Assembly: GCA_033675265.1 (NCBI GenBank)
Contig: JAUJYZ010000439.1
Coordinates: 843,001 to 907,000, forward strand
Reading direction: 5' to 3'
DNA: 64,000 nt
DNA from: Actinostola sp. cb2023
Lineage: Eukaryota; Cnidaria; Anthozoa; Actiniaria; Actinostolidae
Below, in pieces: positions 22,401 through 39,613 of this stretch (its first letter is position 1; each line of letters starts with the position of its first letter). The notes beneath the pieces are model-generated. The model was not told the DNA's origin. It ran no database searches and was given only the letters and a program-made list of their open reading frames with translations. Made by a program: the position numbers and the translations under genes.

Positions 22401-22847
22401 TTATTCTGCCATTACGAAGTCGATGAGTTGGTTGTAATTTACCTCACCCTTCGCAACATCTTCGTGTCCCTCCAAGATGGTGTCAGCCTCCTTCTCCGTC
22501 AGTTTGCTGTCCCCTCTGTTGCAGAGCATAGCTCGGAAATTCCCAGAGTCGATTGTGCCGTGGCCATCACGGTCGAAAACTTTGAATCCCTCGATGAAAT
22601 CTTCCTTTACTGGCGGCTGGATTTTACAGAAGTCTGAGTAGACGGGAAGAAACGTCTCCAAGTCAATCCTCGCCTTGGCTTTGTAGTCTTCGAGTACCTT
22701 TTCGAGGTCACTTCCAACTGGATTCAATCCAATCGATCGTAGCAACTTCGGGATGTCCAAATAGTTCAGTTTACCATCTCCCTCTTGGTCGAACAACGAG
22801 AAAGCATCGTTGATTTCATCGTACTTATCTTTAGGGATATCCGCCAT
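22401..22847 (-). CDS. EF-hand protein, myosin essential light chain-like (2)
   Basis: 148 residues in one exon starting at the ATG at 22847 (context GAACATGG). The open frame continues 23 codons upstream, but that extension is unlike the family. The first loop (residues 20-31, DQEGDGKLNYLD) keeps most calcium ligands. The third (residues 92-103, DRDGHGTIDSGN) ends in Asn instead of Glu, so the active-loop pattern is the reverse of the paralogue at 13223-13657, with which it shares DAFSLFD, GLNP and FIEG. The stop codon lies within an AATAAA hexamer (22400-22405), so the true poly(A) signal is probably elsewhere. Myosin light chain identity is inferred from family resemblance. Confidence 0.87.
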   Translation of the reverse strand: MADIPKDKYDEINDAFSLFDQEGDGKLNYLDIPKLLRSIGLNPVGSDLEKVLEDYKAKARIDLETFLPVYSDFCKIQPPVKEDFIEGFKVFDRDGHGTIDSGNFRAMLCNRGDSKLTEKEADTILEGHEDVAKGEVNYNQLIDFVMAE

Positions 22848-24896
22848 GTTCAAAGGGTACACTAACCAAGGGAAAGACGAGAGCAGCTCCAACCTCTGAC
22901 TAGGGTGTGGATACAAGTGAATCCTATCAAGGCACTTTTAACAGTACAGTTGAATACTAATGAACTCTTGGCCTCTCTTCAAAGCTTGGACGAAGAAATG
23001 GGACCGAATTGTCCAATCACGAGTGGTTTTGATATCTTGGCCATCAGTTCACATTACAACAGAACAATACGTTTGATTTGAGTGAGCGTTCAGCCCACTT
23101 CCAACAGTCCATCGCACTCGGATTTACTGTTCAACGAGTAGTGGACTTTGTTATATTACACAGTCTATAAACGACCAAAATCTTAGTAAAGCCGTTGAAT
23201 ACAACCATTACAACTCTCGCGAGTCTGAAAATACTCATTCAAAATGATTTTTCAAGTACAGATTTTACAAGGGTATATAAGAGGAACAATTGTCCTATGT
23301 CACGCAACATTAATTGTGTGACTTTTTTGACGCTATTTTTTCGCCCGTTTTTTATTGATTTTTTTTTCTTCCGCAACCACAACGTAACGCAAATTGACCA
23401 AAGTAATCTTCCAGTTGGTTTGCAATAGAGATTCCAAAGCATCAGACGCTCATGGAATTTCATTTTACCGACAGGAAATGTTTTATTAAATTTGGCGCGA
23501 GACTGATATGTCACGAAAATGGCAATGCCGTGAAAGCCACTAACGTCAGCCATGATAACCATTCCTTATTTGGTCATGGTGGATGTTTTGTCAACATTTC
23601 AATGACAGATTTTACAAAGCGCGTTTCTTGTGATAGCTTTCCTCCTATCCTTCTATTGTAACGGTACGTAGTAGTGAAGGTGCATTTCTAGTAGCGCAAA
23701 ATTGAGTTTCAAATGTGAATGGTAGAGTGCAATTTAGAAAAGCTTGACAACTAAATAACTAATTAGTACTAAATAGCACTAATGAAACAATAGAAAACAA
23801 TAGAAATAGCACTATTTAGTACTATTTAAAGTTAGTACTTCAGTGAAATGCCTCGGGTTAATAGTGCGGGTTCAGTTGAATTTTCGCTATTTCAGGCATG
23901 CGCAGAAGAGTAGAAAACATGTGGGCCACACCCTCTTCAGTGACTGTTTGGGTACAAGGAACAGCAATGGTACATTTCGTTATTACGATGAACTATGTTT
24001 ATAACAATTTTAAGTTGTTCAGTTGAAATAGATATTGTTACGTCACCCGTCTAAGTGTTTCTATGGTTACGACTATCACTGGAAAAAATCGCGCGCCCTC
24101 GAAACCTTGGGAATCTGTTGTACATTATTGGTATTGAATTTCCAAGGTGAAAGAGCGCCGGTTGCAGTGATATGACATGTTGATAACCGGTAAAACCTTA
24201 TCCAGGTGACCGAAAAATAGACATCAACACTAATGATATTGTGATGCAGCAGTGCCGGTCCTGCAACCACTTTTATCAGTCTACGCGCGCGGCAAAGAGT
24301 AGCAGAGCAAACGAGAAGAGCTGGGCTAGAGAGATATCTAGAGAGAATTTAGGTTATGCGCGCGCTTCTCGTAGTCTTTATATTTCTTTCGCGCCCAGTA
24401 TTTATATAGTTATTGAGAAAGGTGGGGCTAGTTCTGGACTACCAAGCACAAGTACAAGGGGTTGACACAAAATCAAAAGTTTTACGATTTTATTTTTTTT
24501 CGCTGTAGTTCGTGGCCACTTAAATTGTAGAGATTGGGCTCCCTGTGGTGGAAGGGTACGCGTGCAAGCCGGCAAGAAAACGTTTGATCCTCGTGGTTTT
24601 GCTCGCTGGCGCGTGATTCAGTGAAATACGTTGAGGAAAATTAACGTTTTTCCCGCGCTCTGACGACATTATTTATAGTAACTTCCCGCCATGTTCTGGA
24701 AAACTGTAAGTGTCTTTATTACATCGGTTGCCATGACAATGGTTACGAGCATCATACCGATGACCCTACACAGTATGTGAAAGGCTATCTCCTCTTCCGT
24801 CCTTTATGGATTGCATGCTATGAAGAGATACAAAACTGGGAAATATATAGGTCTAGCTGAGATGCCTGCTATTTCATCGACTGAAGGATCAGGTTT
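22848..24896. other. Intergenic with a truncated mariner-like MITE
   Basis: No gene was recognised. 23723-23840 matches the left end and core of the MITE at 8379-8517 (TAGAGTGCAATTTAGAAAAG and ACAATAGAAAACAATAGAAA) but lacks the right end. Confidence 0.5.
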
Positions 24897-25159
24897 TCGT
24901 GTAGCTGCACAAAAGTCCTGGAGGGAGGAGGGGGAGGGGGGAGGGAGGGGAGAGGAGGGAGGGAGGGAGGGGGGAGGGGGGGGATGGACACGGGAGGGAG
25001 GGGGGAGAGAGAGGGGAGGGGGAGGGGAGGGGGGGGGGGAGGGAGGGGGGGAGTTCCCTAAAGTGTTAGGAATGAAAATCAGTTTTTTTATGCAAAAATA
25101 GTCAAAGGTGCCAAGACATTTTGGCAACGATTGTAGGATAATTTGTGCAGCTACACGAA
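24897..25159. mobile_element. Foldback element with purine-rich core
   Basis: The perfect 18-bp inverted ends TTCGTGTAGCTGCACAAA / TTTGTGCAGCTACACGAA enclose a strongly G/A-skewed tract (about 24918-25055) of GGGAGG-type repeats. Frames across the tract are low-complexity and not genes. Confidence 0.7.
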
Positions 25160-26175
25160 GACCTTGCCCAACTGAAGTGATGATTTGTTAAACCTGATTG
25201 GTTTTTAAGGTCCCCCCTTAAATATTTCCGCCCCACCCCTTCATGATATAATATTTTTCAGATCTCCCTGATTTTCCTTCTAGGAACTAAAATTGTTGCA
25301 GTTGGTCACTAAATATAAAATAGTTTTGATTTAGAAATTGACAATTTCAGAATATAAAAGTAGATACAAATTTACATATAGAATCGTACACTTATTTGTA
25401 CAAAAATAATAGAAAAATATATGAATTATAACTTATTATTATATAGACACGAGTGTTTAATTGAACATTATTATTCAATTTTCATACATTGTACAAATTC
25501 CGATCATCTGGTTGGTTGATTTGTACCACGTGACGCGTGGTTATGACGCGGCAACCGTGGCGACGTCATTATCGTGGTGTAAAACGGCTTTTACTCTATG
25601 GTATTAGTATTAGTTAGTATTAGCTTGCCTCCGCATTGTATTCAATTTGAATAATAAAATTTGCTCGTGAGTTATCGGGATTTTACCTGCACTCGAAATT
25701 TCTTGTTCATTGTTAGGAAACTCATGCAGGTAAATCCCGATAACCCACTCGCTCGAGTGCGTTAACCTCTAAATATCTCACTCATAAAATTCATATGAAA
25801 CTACATCCAGGACCCAAGTGGTATATTTCATTCCATATCCATATATATCGATGATGTCGGGTTCAGTACTTTAGGTACCGTAAATAAAAAATATTTTAAT
25901 TATTATTTTTGGGTCTATATAATAAAACGAAAATTACATGATGGCTTGAAGATATTATTAAATTTTCTTTTCTCATGTTTTAAAAAAACAACATTTTACT
26001 CACTCGCTGTGCTCATTTGTAAAATATTGTTTTTACCACTCGAAAATAAACTTCAGATGTTCGTGCCGCCGTGTACTATCGTCTATATATTGTTGATTTA
26101 AAGTGATTTCAGTAACTAATCCAAAGGATCCACCAACTCCAATATTTTCAAATATAAAATTCAAGTTCTATAGTT
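25160..26175. other. Intergenic with a short foldback
   Basis: Downstream of the F-box gene. A foldback at about 25663-25757 pairs GTTATCGGGATTTTACCTGC with GCAGGTAAATCCCGATAAC. Nothing else was recognised. Confidence 0.45.
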
Positions 26176-28104
26176 TTACGGTAAAGCCGAAATGACTGTT
26201 CTCAAGTGTGAAGTGTTTTCTTTGTGTTCCTCTAAATGTGATGAACAAGACACCAATGATCCCTGCCACGGCCAGGGACCTGAGACTAGTCTATTCATAG
26301 GCCAGTAGCCAAGCAGAGAGCAGTCGTGATCATGTGACAATAAATCTACCCTGTGACTATACATGTTTTGTCTGACAGCTGAATCAGGTAACCTGCCTGA
26401 CCAGATCCTGAGCTCTCTGACCTGGAACAAAGAAGAACTAACTTAGTTGACATGAAGAGATCAAACAGTAATTATAACAATAGAGACATCCCTTGACTAC
26501 TTCTTGTGGCTTTTTTCACATGTAATTTGTGCATCTATTGATGGCAGGGTTGCACTTGGAGCCATTTTGGTAGAAGGAACAAATAGCTACTTTGAAATTA
26601 ATAGGGACCTTAAGCACCAGGACGACGATGTCGAGGACGACGAAGTTCGAATAAAGCGTTTTGCTATCTATTGTTCTCATAATCATTTCATTTTCCGTGT
26701 TTTCACTAAATTTGTGCCCCCTTTCATGAATGACATTGTCTTTTTGTCGTCCGGTTGACTGAAAACAACTATCTGCACAAATAACGAACTGACGTTCTCG
26801 TTCTCTTTGCGTCGTCAAACATAGGCATTTCACGTCGTAGTTTAGCACTCAACGCCTGGAGTTGAGGCCAAATCGAGCTCATTTCTTACATTCCAACAAG
26901 AAGTTATTGAATGTTGTAATTAGCGCTATTGTTTCTCTGACGTCGTCGTCGTCCATTCCGTCCTCGATGCTTATTAAAGGTCCCTAATGACTTTTCTTTG
27001 ATCCACCAACATGGCAGCTACATGTACATACATGCTTATTGTGATACTATTCCCTTGGGAATGATTGTGTTAAATAACTACAGTACATACCAAACCATGG
27101 AAAGGATACCATCCACATTTACCAGACGGCATTGCATCTATAGTCCATGGTGTCATTGCACCATGGCTGATGACACCATTACCAAGCTGGCTATATCTCA
27201 TGAAAAGTCTGCAACATAACAATACTACTTATATTAATCATAATAGTTGGATTTAAGGTAGCCCTGCAACTCACTGGTTGTTGAACGAGTGTGAGGCCTG
27301 TCGACAACTTATGAACCAAGTTTGACTGACTGATGGACTGACTGGATTATGGACTGACGGACTGATGGACTGACTGACTGACGGACTGACTGACTGATGG
27401 ACTGACTGATGTGATGGACTGACTGATGGACTGACTGACTGAAGGACTGATGGACTGACTGAAGCACTGACTGACTGACTGACTGACTGATGGACTGACT
27501 GACTGAAGGACTGACTGACTGACTGACTGAAGGACTGACTGACGGACTGACTGATGACTGACTAACTGAAGGACTGACTGACTGATAGACTGACTGATGG
27601 ACTGACTGATGGACTAACTGATGGACTGATGGACTGACTGATAGAGACTGACTGATGACTGACTGAAGGACTGACTGACTGATGAACTGACTGACTGAAC
27701 TGACTGACTGATGGACTGACTGACTGATGGACTGACTGACTGACAGACTGACTGATTGACTGACTGATGGACTGACTGACTTATGAACTGACTGACTGAA
27801 GGACTGACTGACTGATGGACTGACTGACTGATGGACTGACTGACTGATGGACTGATTGATGGACTGACTGACTGACTGACTGATGGACTGACTGACGGAC
27901 TGACCGACTGACTGACTGACTGAAGGACTGACTGACTGACTGATGATGGACTGACTGACGGACTGACTGACTGAAGGACTGACTGATGGACTGATTGATG
28001 GACTGACTGATGAACTGACTAACTGAAGGACTGACTGACTGACTGATGGACTGACTGACTGATTGACTGACTGATGGACTGACTGACTGATGGACTGACT
28101 GACT

Positions 28105-28136
<32 letters not shown>

Positions 28137-30118
28137 GACTGACTGATGGACTGACTGATGGACTGACTGATGGACTGACTGACTGAAGGACTGACTGACT
28201 GATGACTGACTGAAGCACTGACTGACTGACTGACTGACTGATGGACTGACTGACTGAAGGACTGACTGACGGACTGACTGATGAACTGACTAACTGATTG
28301 ACTGACTGACTGATTGACTGACTGATGGACTGACTGATGGACTGGACTGATGGACTGACTGATAGACTGACTGATGGACTGACTGAAGGACTGACTGACT
28401 GATGAACTGACTGACTGAAGAACTGACTGACTGACTGATGGACTGACTGACTGAAGGACTGACTGATGGATTGACTGACTGATGGACTGACTGACTGACT
28501 GATGGACTGACTGACTGAATGACTGACTGACTGAAGGACTGACTGACTTATGGACTGACTGATGGACTGACTGACTGAAGGACTGACTGACTGATGGACT
28601 GACTGAAGGACTGACTGACTGACTGACTGAAGGACTGACTGACTGACTGGGGCTGACTGACTGATGGACTGACTGACTGACGGACCGACTGATGGACTGA
28701 CTGAATGACTGACTGAATGCAGAGGCAGATCCAGGATTTTTTTTTGGGGGGGGGGGGGGAGGGGAGGGGGTTGCAACCCCCAGGACCCTCCCCCTGGATC
28801 TGCCCCTGGAATGACTGACTGATCATGGACTAACTGCTGGACTGACTGATGGACTCACTGAATGACCTTTACTCATTGATAGACTGACGGAATCACTGAT
28901 TGATAATAATAATAATAATTTAATACTTATATGGACTGACTGACTGACTGACTAACTGACTGATTGACTAACTGGCATGATTGACTGCCATGCGACTGAC
29001 TGACTACTGATACTATGTGTGTACTGACTGACTAATTACTGGGATAAGGTGTAAAGAAAGGTTGATAATTTTCAATATGGAAATTAAGTGACACAATTAA
29101 GTTACTGGTTGTTACTCACCTGTGGTACTCATGTCCAATACCAAAGTTTATAGAGTCCACTATTGTACCATCTACAAACAGTGTTTGTTGGTCTTGAGAT
29201 GCTGTAATAGCGATGTGATGCCACTCATCATTTAATGGTGGCCCTTTCATAAATTTATAAGGCTCTAAAGACCCTCTTATACAGCGATCAGGACCTACAT
29301 GAAGTATCTGCCAGTGATACTGAGGCCATCGTAGTAATCTATTGGAAGATAAGGAACCAGTATAGAATTTAAGTTGTATCAATCGTATTGACTGGTGATA
29401 TGCCCTGGCACATACTTGTACCAGTGTACACATTAATTGCTCCTTGTCTGTCTCCAATCCAAATACATGCCCAAACTTCTCAAACATTTCCACAACGGAT
29501 CACGCTCATCAATAATTTATAATTTAGAGTTCTGCAGAACGCCATTGATTTATAATCGCTGTATATATCACTTCTATGATATCGCATCTGCGAGATTTCG
29601 TCCAAATCTTTCTGATCTTTGTATCACCCTTTGACCCGAGTTTCTTACCTTACAGATTCACTTTGGCTGCCAATAATTATTCCATCTGGTTTGTGCCTGT
29701 CTACTTTCACCCATATCTCAACACTCATTCTATTTGGGGCTTTATTATCAAACCGAATCCCGTAGAGATCAGACTTTGAGATCAACTCGGCACAAAGTCT
29801 TTCTCCGTTGTTGTTTGACGTACGAAAGCGAAAAGACAACGCGTAGCTTGCTTTGAAATAAAGTTTCTTCCAAATTCCTTCGGTTAAGTTGTTTGTTGCA
29901 TGGAACTTTCTGTGATTCGCTAAAGGTAACGTTAACAAGTGATCATTCTTTGCATGAAATCTTTGCCTCCAAACGACATCTTGACTGGTTAGATCATGCA
30001 ATAAACGACATGTGCACCCAATCTTGACAACATCTAATACTTTTAGAAAGGAGAATATGAGCAGCAAGATCTCTTCTGGGAGATCAGACAATCGTGTCTC
30101 ATCTTCGTCATCCTCCAT
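26176..30118 (-). CDS. F-box protein with concanavalin A/LamG-like domain
   Basis: Four coding exons, 30118-29649, 29338-29120, 27208-27091 and 26421-26176, join in frame to 350 residues. All junctions use GT-AG; exons 1 and 2 end in phase 2 and exon 3 ends in phase 0. Residues about 9-55 form an F-box (LSDLPEEILLLIFSFL, then a VWRQRF end), expected to bind Skp1 in an SCF ubiquitin ligase. The rest is a beta-sandwich of the concanavalin/pentraxin type: MSVEIWVK, then NDEWHHIAITA, TLFVDGTIV and LRIWSGRLPDS with the late GYWPMN strand. It probably serves as substrate adaptor; ligand unknown. Exon 3 was found by frame and domain logic (GWYPFHGL joined to VRELRIWSG). The exon 2 acceptor (TTCCAATAG) was chosen because it restores frame and family spacing. 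A CTGA satellite fills much of intron 2. Confidence 0.83.
26602..26986. mobile_element. MITE with GGGACCTT ends (intron of F-box gene)
   Basis: The inverted ends TAGGGACCTTAAGCA / TGCTTATTAAAGGTCCCTA and internal GACGACG runs fold back over about 385 bp, flanked by TA. It lies in the third intron. Confidence 0.72.
27330..29030. repeat. CTGA satellite in F-box gene intron 2
   Basis: About 1.7 kb of CTGA tetranucleotide repeats with frequent GG insertions (TGGACTGACTGACTGA). It stays open in several frames and yields a long Ser/Val/Gln frame on the minus strand, which is a property of the repeat. It is interrupted by the hAT-like MITE at 28720-28808. Confidence 0.9.
28720..28808. mobile_element. 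hAT-like MITE inserted in the CTGA satellite
   Basis: The ends CAGAGGCAGATCCAGG / CCTGGATCTGCCCCTG are inverted repeats with the CAG-G start common in hAT elements. The pentamer GAATG abuts both sides (28715-28719, 28809-28813). The core has a T9G13 run. Confidence 0.75.
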
Positions 30119-37209
<7,091 letters not shown>

Positions 37210-38499
37210 TGTCATGGCAACGACGATGATAATGTAATGGAAGCTACCATGGCAACAGAAATTGTCTTCCAAGCATGCGCATTGTGGGTTGGTTCCATGG
37301 CAACGACAACTATATAAGGAAATATATGACAATGCGTATACATTGTGCGACGGTCTCCATGGTAACGATGGAACGTTCTCCATGGTAACCATGGAGTGAA
37401 CAAGTGTGCATAACAGTTGATGTCTCAATGACAACGTGGAAATGATTCGAAATGAACGAATTTTATTCTAAGATTGAGTGACAATCAAAACAATAACCCC
37501 TTTTTATGGGTGTTGAAGAAGTTTGTAATAGAAAATAGCTTAAACGGAGAAAATGTTTTGAACTTTTGGCTAAATTGTCTACTTTGTTTGTGTGCATTTG
37601 TGAAACATTAATCAGTTTTAAATGTTTATTCGATACCCTAATTTTATGTTCTGAAGACGAGAGTAGTTTCATTCAGTTTGAGAAGAGATGAGCTAACTGA
37701 ACCTATGCCGCAAGCACTGAAGCACAAGAAGCCGTATTTGACTGAAACGCAGCAAAATTGTACATTTTCTTGTGCTTATTATAAGCTGATGCTTGCATAC
37801 AAACTTCTTATGCTTGAGCCTCAGCGGCCGGTGCCCTAGTATAGCCTAGCCGGAACCAGACACCGGCTGTAACGCAGACTACCGGTGCCCGTGTTAGCAA
37901 ACATCGAAAGTTTTTTAGGTATTTAATAAGAGTTTTTGCTTGAATTGTTACTGAATTATATATCATTGGAATTATACTTCCAGTACCAACACAGTTAAGA
38001 TTCTTGAAATCCTCAATTGTGCAATGTAGCTGTTAGGAGTGGTTTTATTTTACCCGTGAAATAATATCTAATGGTCAAGGTGTAATAGTCAAATGAAAAC
38101 AAGAAAGAATACAATGGAATAATATCTATAGACTTTATTTCATGGGTTTAGTAAAATCACTCTAGACTCGCGAGTCCCTAACTGTGTCAAATCTTTATTC
38201 AATTAAGTTATCTGAAATAAAAGCCTTTGTTTCCTGAGTTTTTCTATCTAAACAAGTCCTCGGTTTACCTTCAGTTAACTTTGAGAGAAAAGAATGCGCG
38301 CGCGACCACACATTTGTATGCGTGAGAAAGAGTGGCTCTGATAACGAGGAGGGGGAGCAAGAGGGAAAGAGAGGAGGGAAAGGCTAATTAGTGGTGGCGT
38401 GGCATTGTGATGTCAGTGGACTAACCTCAACATTTGTGAAATGATTGTTATCGCAATTTGAAGAGTTTGAATGTTGATATTTTCTTGACGATCTTTCAG
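37210..38499. other. 3' flank/UTR of CCDC102A
   Basis: No independent gene was recognised. Short CCATGGCAACG/CCATGGTAACG repeats occur at 37210-37400. If the alternative exon at 38500 is used, this stretch is part of an intron. Confidence 0.4.
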
Positions 38500-38707
38500 A
38501 AGGTACTGCGGTGGATGCCAAGATTGGATGCGCAAAATCGGGGAAAAAATTCGTTACTGGAAACAGCGTGCGCGCTACGAAATTTTCTCTCTCATGCTCT
38601 TGGAAGGCCTTATGCCCCTACTGGCGCGAAGAGAGCCGATGACGATGAATGCTCTTGGCTTATTTTCAGAAAGACTTCGTCATAGGAAAAGGGTTAATCT
38701 TCAATAG
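38500..38707 (+). CDS. Candidate alternative last exon of CCDC102A
   Basis: A good acceptor, CGATCTTTCAG, precedes an open 68-codon frame to TAG at 38705-38707. The acceptor phase matches exactly the phase-2 donor of CCDC102A exon 8 (35945), so exon 8 could join here instead of 37104, giving a 532-residue variant. The predicted tail begins RYCGGCQDWMRKIGEKIRYW and is basic and aromatic, unlike the standard tail. No homology is recalled, so it may be an isoform, an exon of an unrecognised gene, or chance. No ATG-initiated frame of its own looks better. Confidence 0.35.
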
Positions 38708-39613
38708 ACGCACGTATCACAACCGTACGTATCACAGTGACAAAAGGTCTCCTTGACTTGCATGCAGCTACTTGCATTGGCAATGATATAACGGGCGGTG
38801 CGCAAGTCTAGATTGCGCAATCGTTCATAAGAAGACCGCATGCAGTTTAGGTTTGCTTGCGCAAGCCCTTACCACCCCTCCCTAGTAAATACTACACATT
38901 CCCGCCTCCATGCGCAGCGTAAAGCCATGCTTGTTTGATCTGCTGAAAGCACGTAGACCAACAAGATGTATCGAGGAACCCTTGCATTCCCAAAGGCAAT
39001 GTAAACATTATGACCGTTCCACTGGATCAGGTAAAACTAGGTAAGAAATCAGCTGGTCAATACAATGATACTGGAGCATTCCTACAATTCGCAGTGTGTG
39101 ATTAAATGATCTCACACATCGATGTTATGTAGGATTTTAGGTTATCGTTGGTACGTTGTACAAGTATTCTGTAGAAACTGAACGCCTTGGAACTGTAGTA
39201 CGAAAAGGTTTGCTAGTAGACATGTTGTTGGTTTGAACATCAGTGTTCATTTCACCTCGCCCTTGAAGCAGTGAGTGGGACATCTACTCAACCCAATAAC
39301 ACATCCATTCAAGGAAATAATATGTTTGATCTTTTCTGCTTTTAATTGCGTTGTTCATTGGTATTATTTCAACCTACTCTAGCACTAGTGTTCCTCAAAA
39401 GACTTTCAAAACTTGTGTTTGGAATTGGTCTGCATAGACCTTTGCATAAATGCACAAGTCATATGCAAATACATCCTAAGCCTCTCAATGTAACAATGAA
39501 GCAATATGTAGCTTACTAGACTTCAAATAGCCTGCTAGCTGGCTCCACCTTTTACTTGCTGGTATCTGCCTTTGTACAGTTGTATTCACATTATCTACGT
39601 CTTTACTTTTGAG
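38708..39613. other. Intergenic, convergent gene ends
   Basis: Between the plus-strand CCDC102A region and the stop of minus-strand NDUFAF6. No gene or repeat structure was recognised. Confidence 0.4.

Noticed and set aside
22848..22916. 23-codon N-terminal extension of the second EF-hand gene
   Set aside because: It is unlike the family, and the internal ATG at 22847 has better context and matches the paralogue's length.
27781..28776. 331-codon minus-strand frame rich in Ser, Val and Gln
   Set aside because: It is a direct translation of the CTGA satellite inside an intron. Overlapping frames are equally open and there is no domain.
29116..29493. Exon 2 of the F-box gene extended upstream to a GTG at 29493
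   Set aside because: The pyrimidine-rich acceptor TTCCAATAG at 29339 restores the reading frame from exon 1 and the usual spacing of the sandwich domain. The upstream part has an in-frame stop before any usable acceptor.
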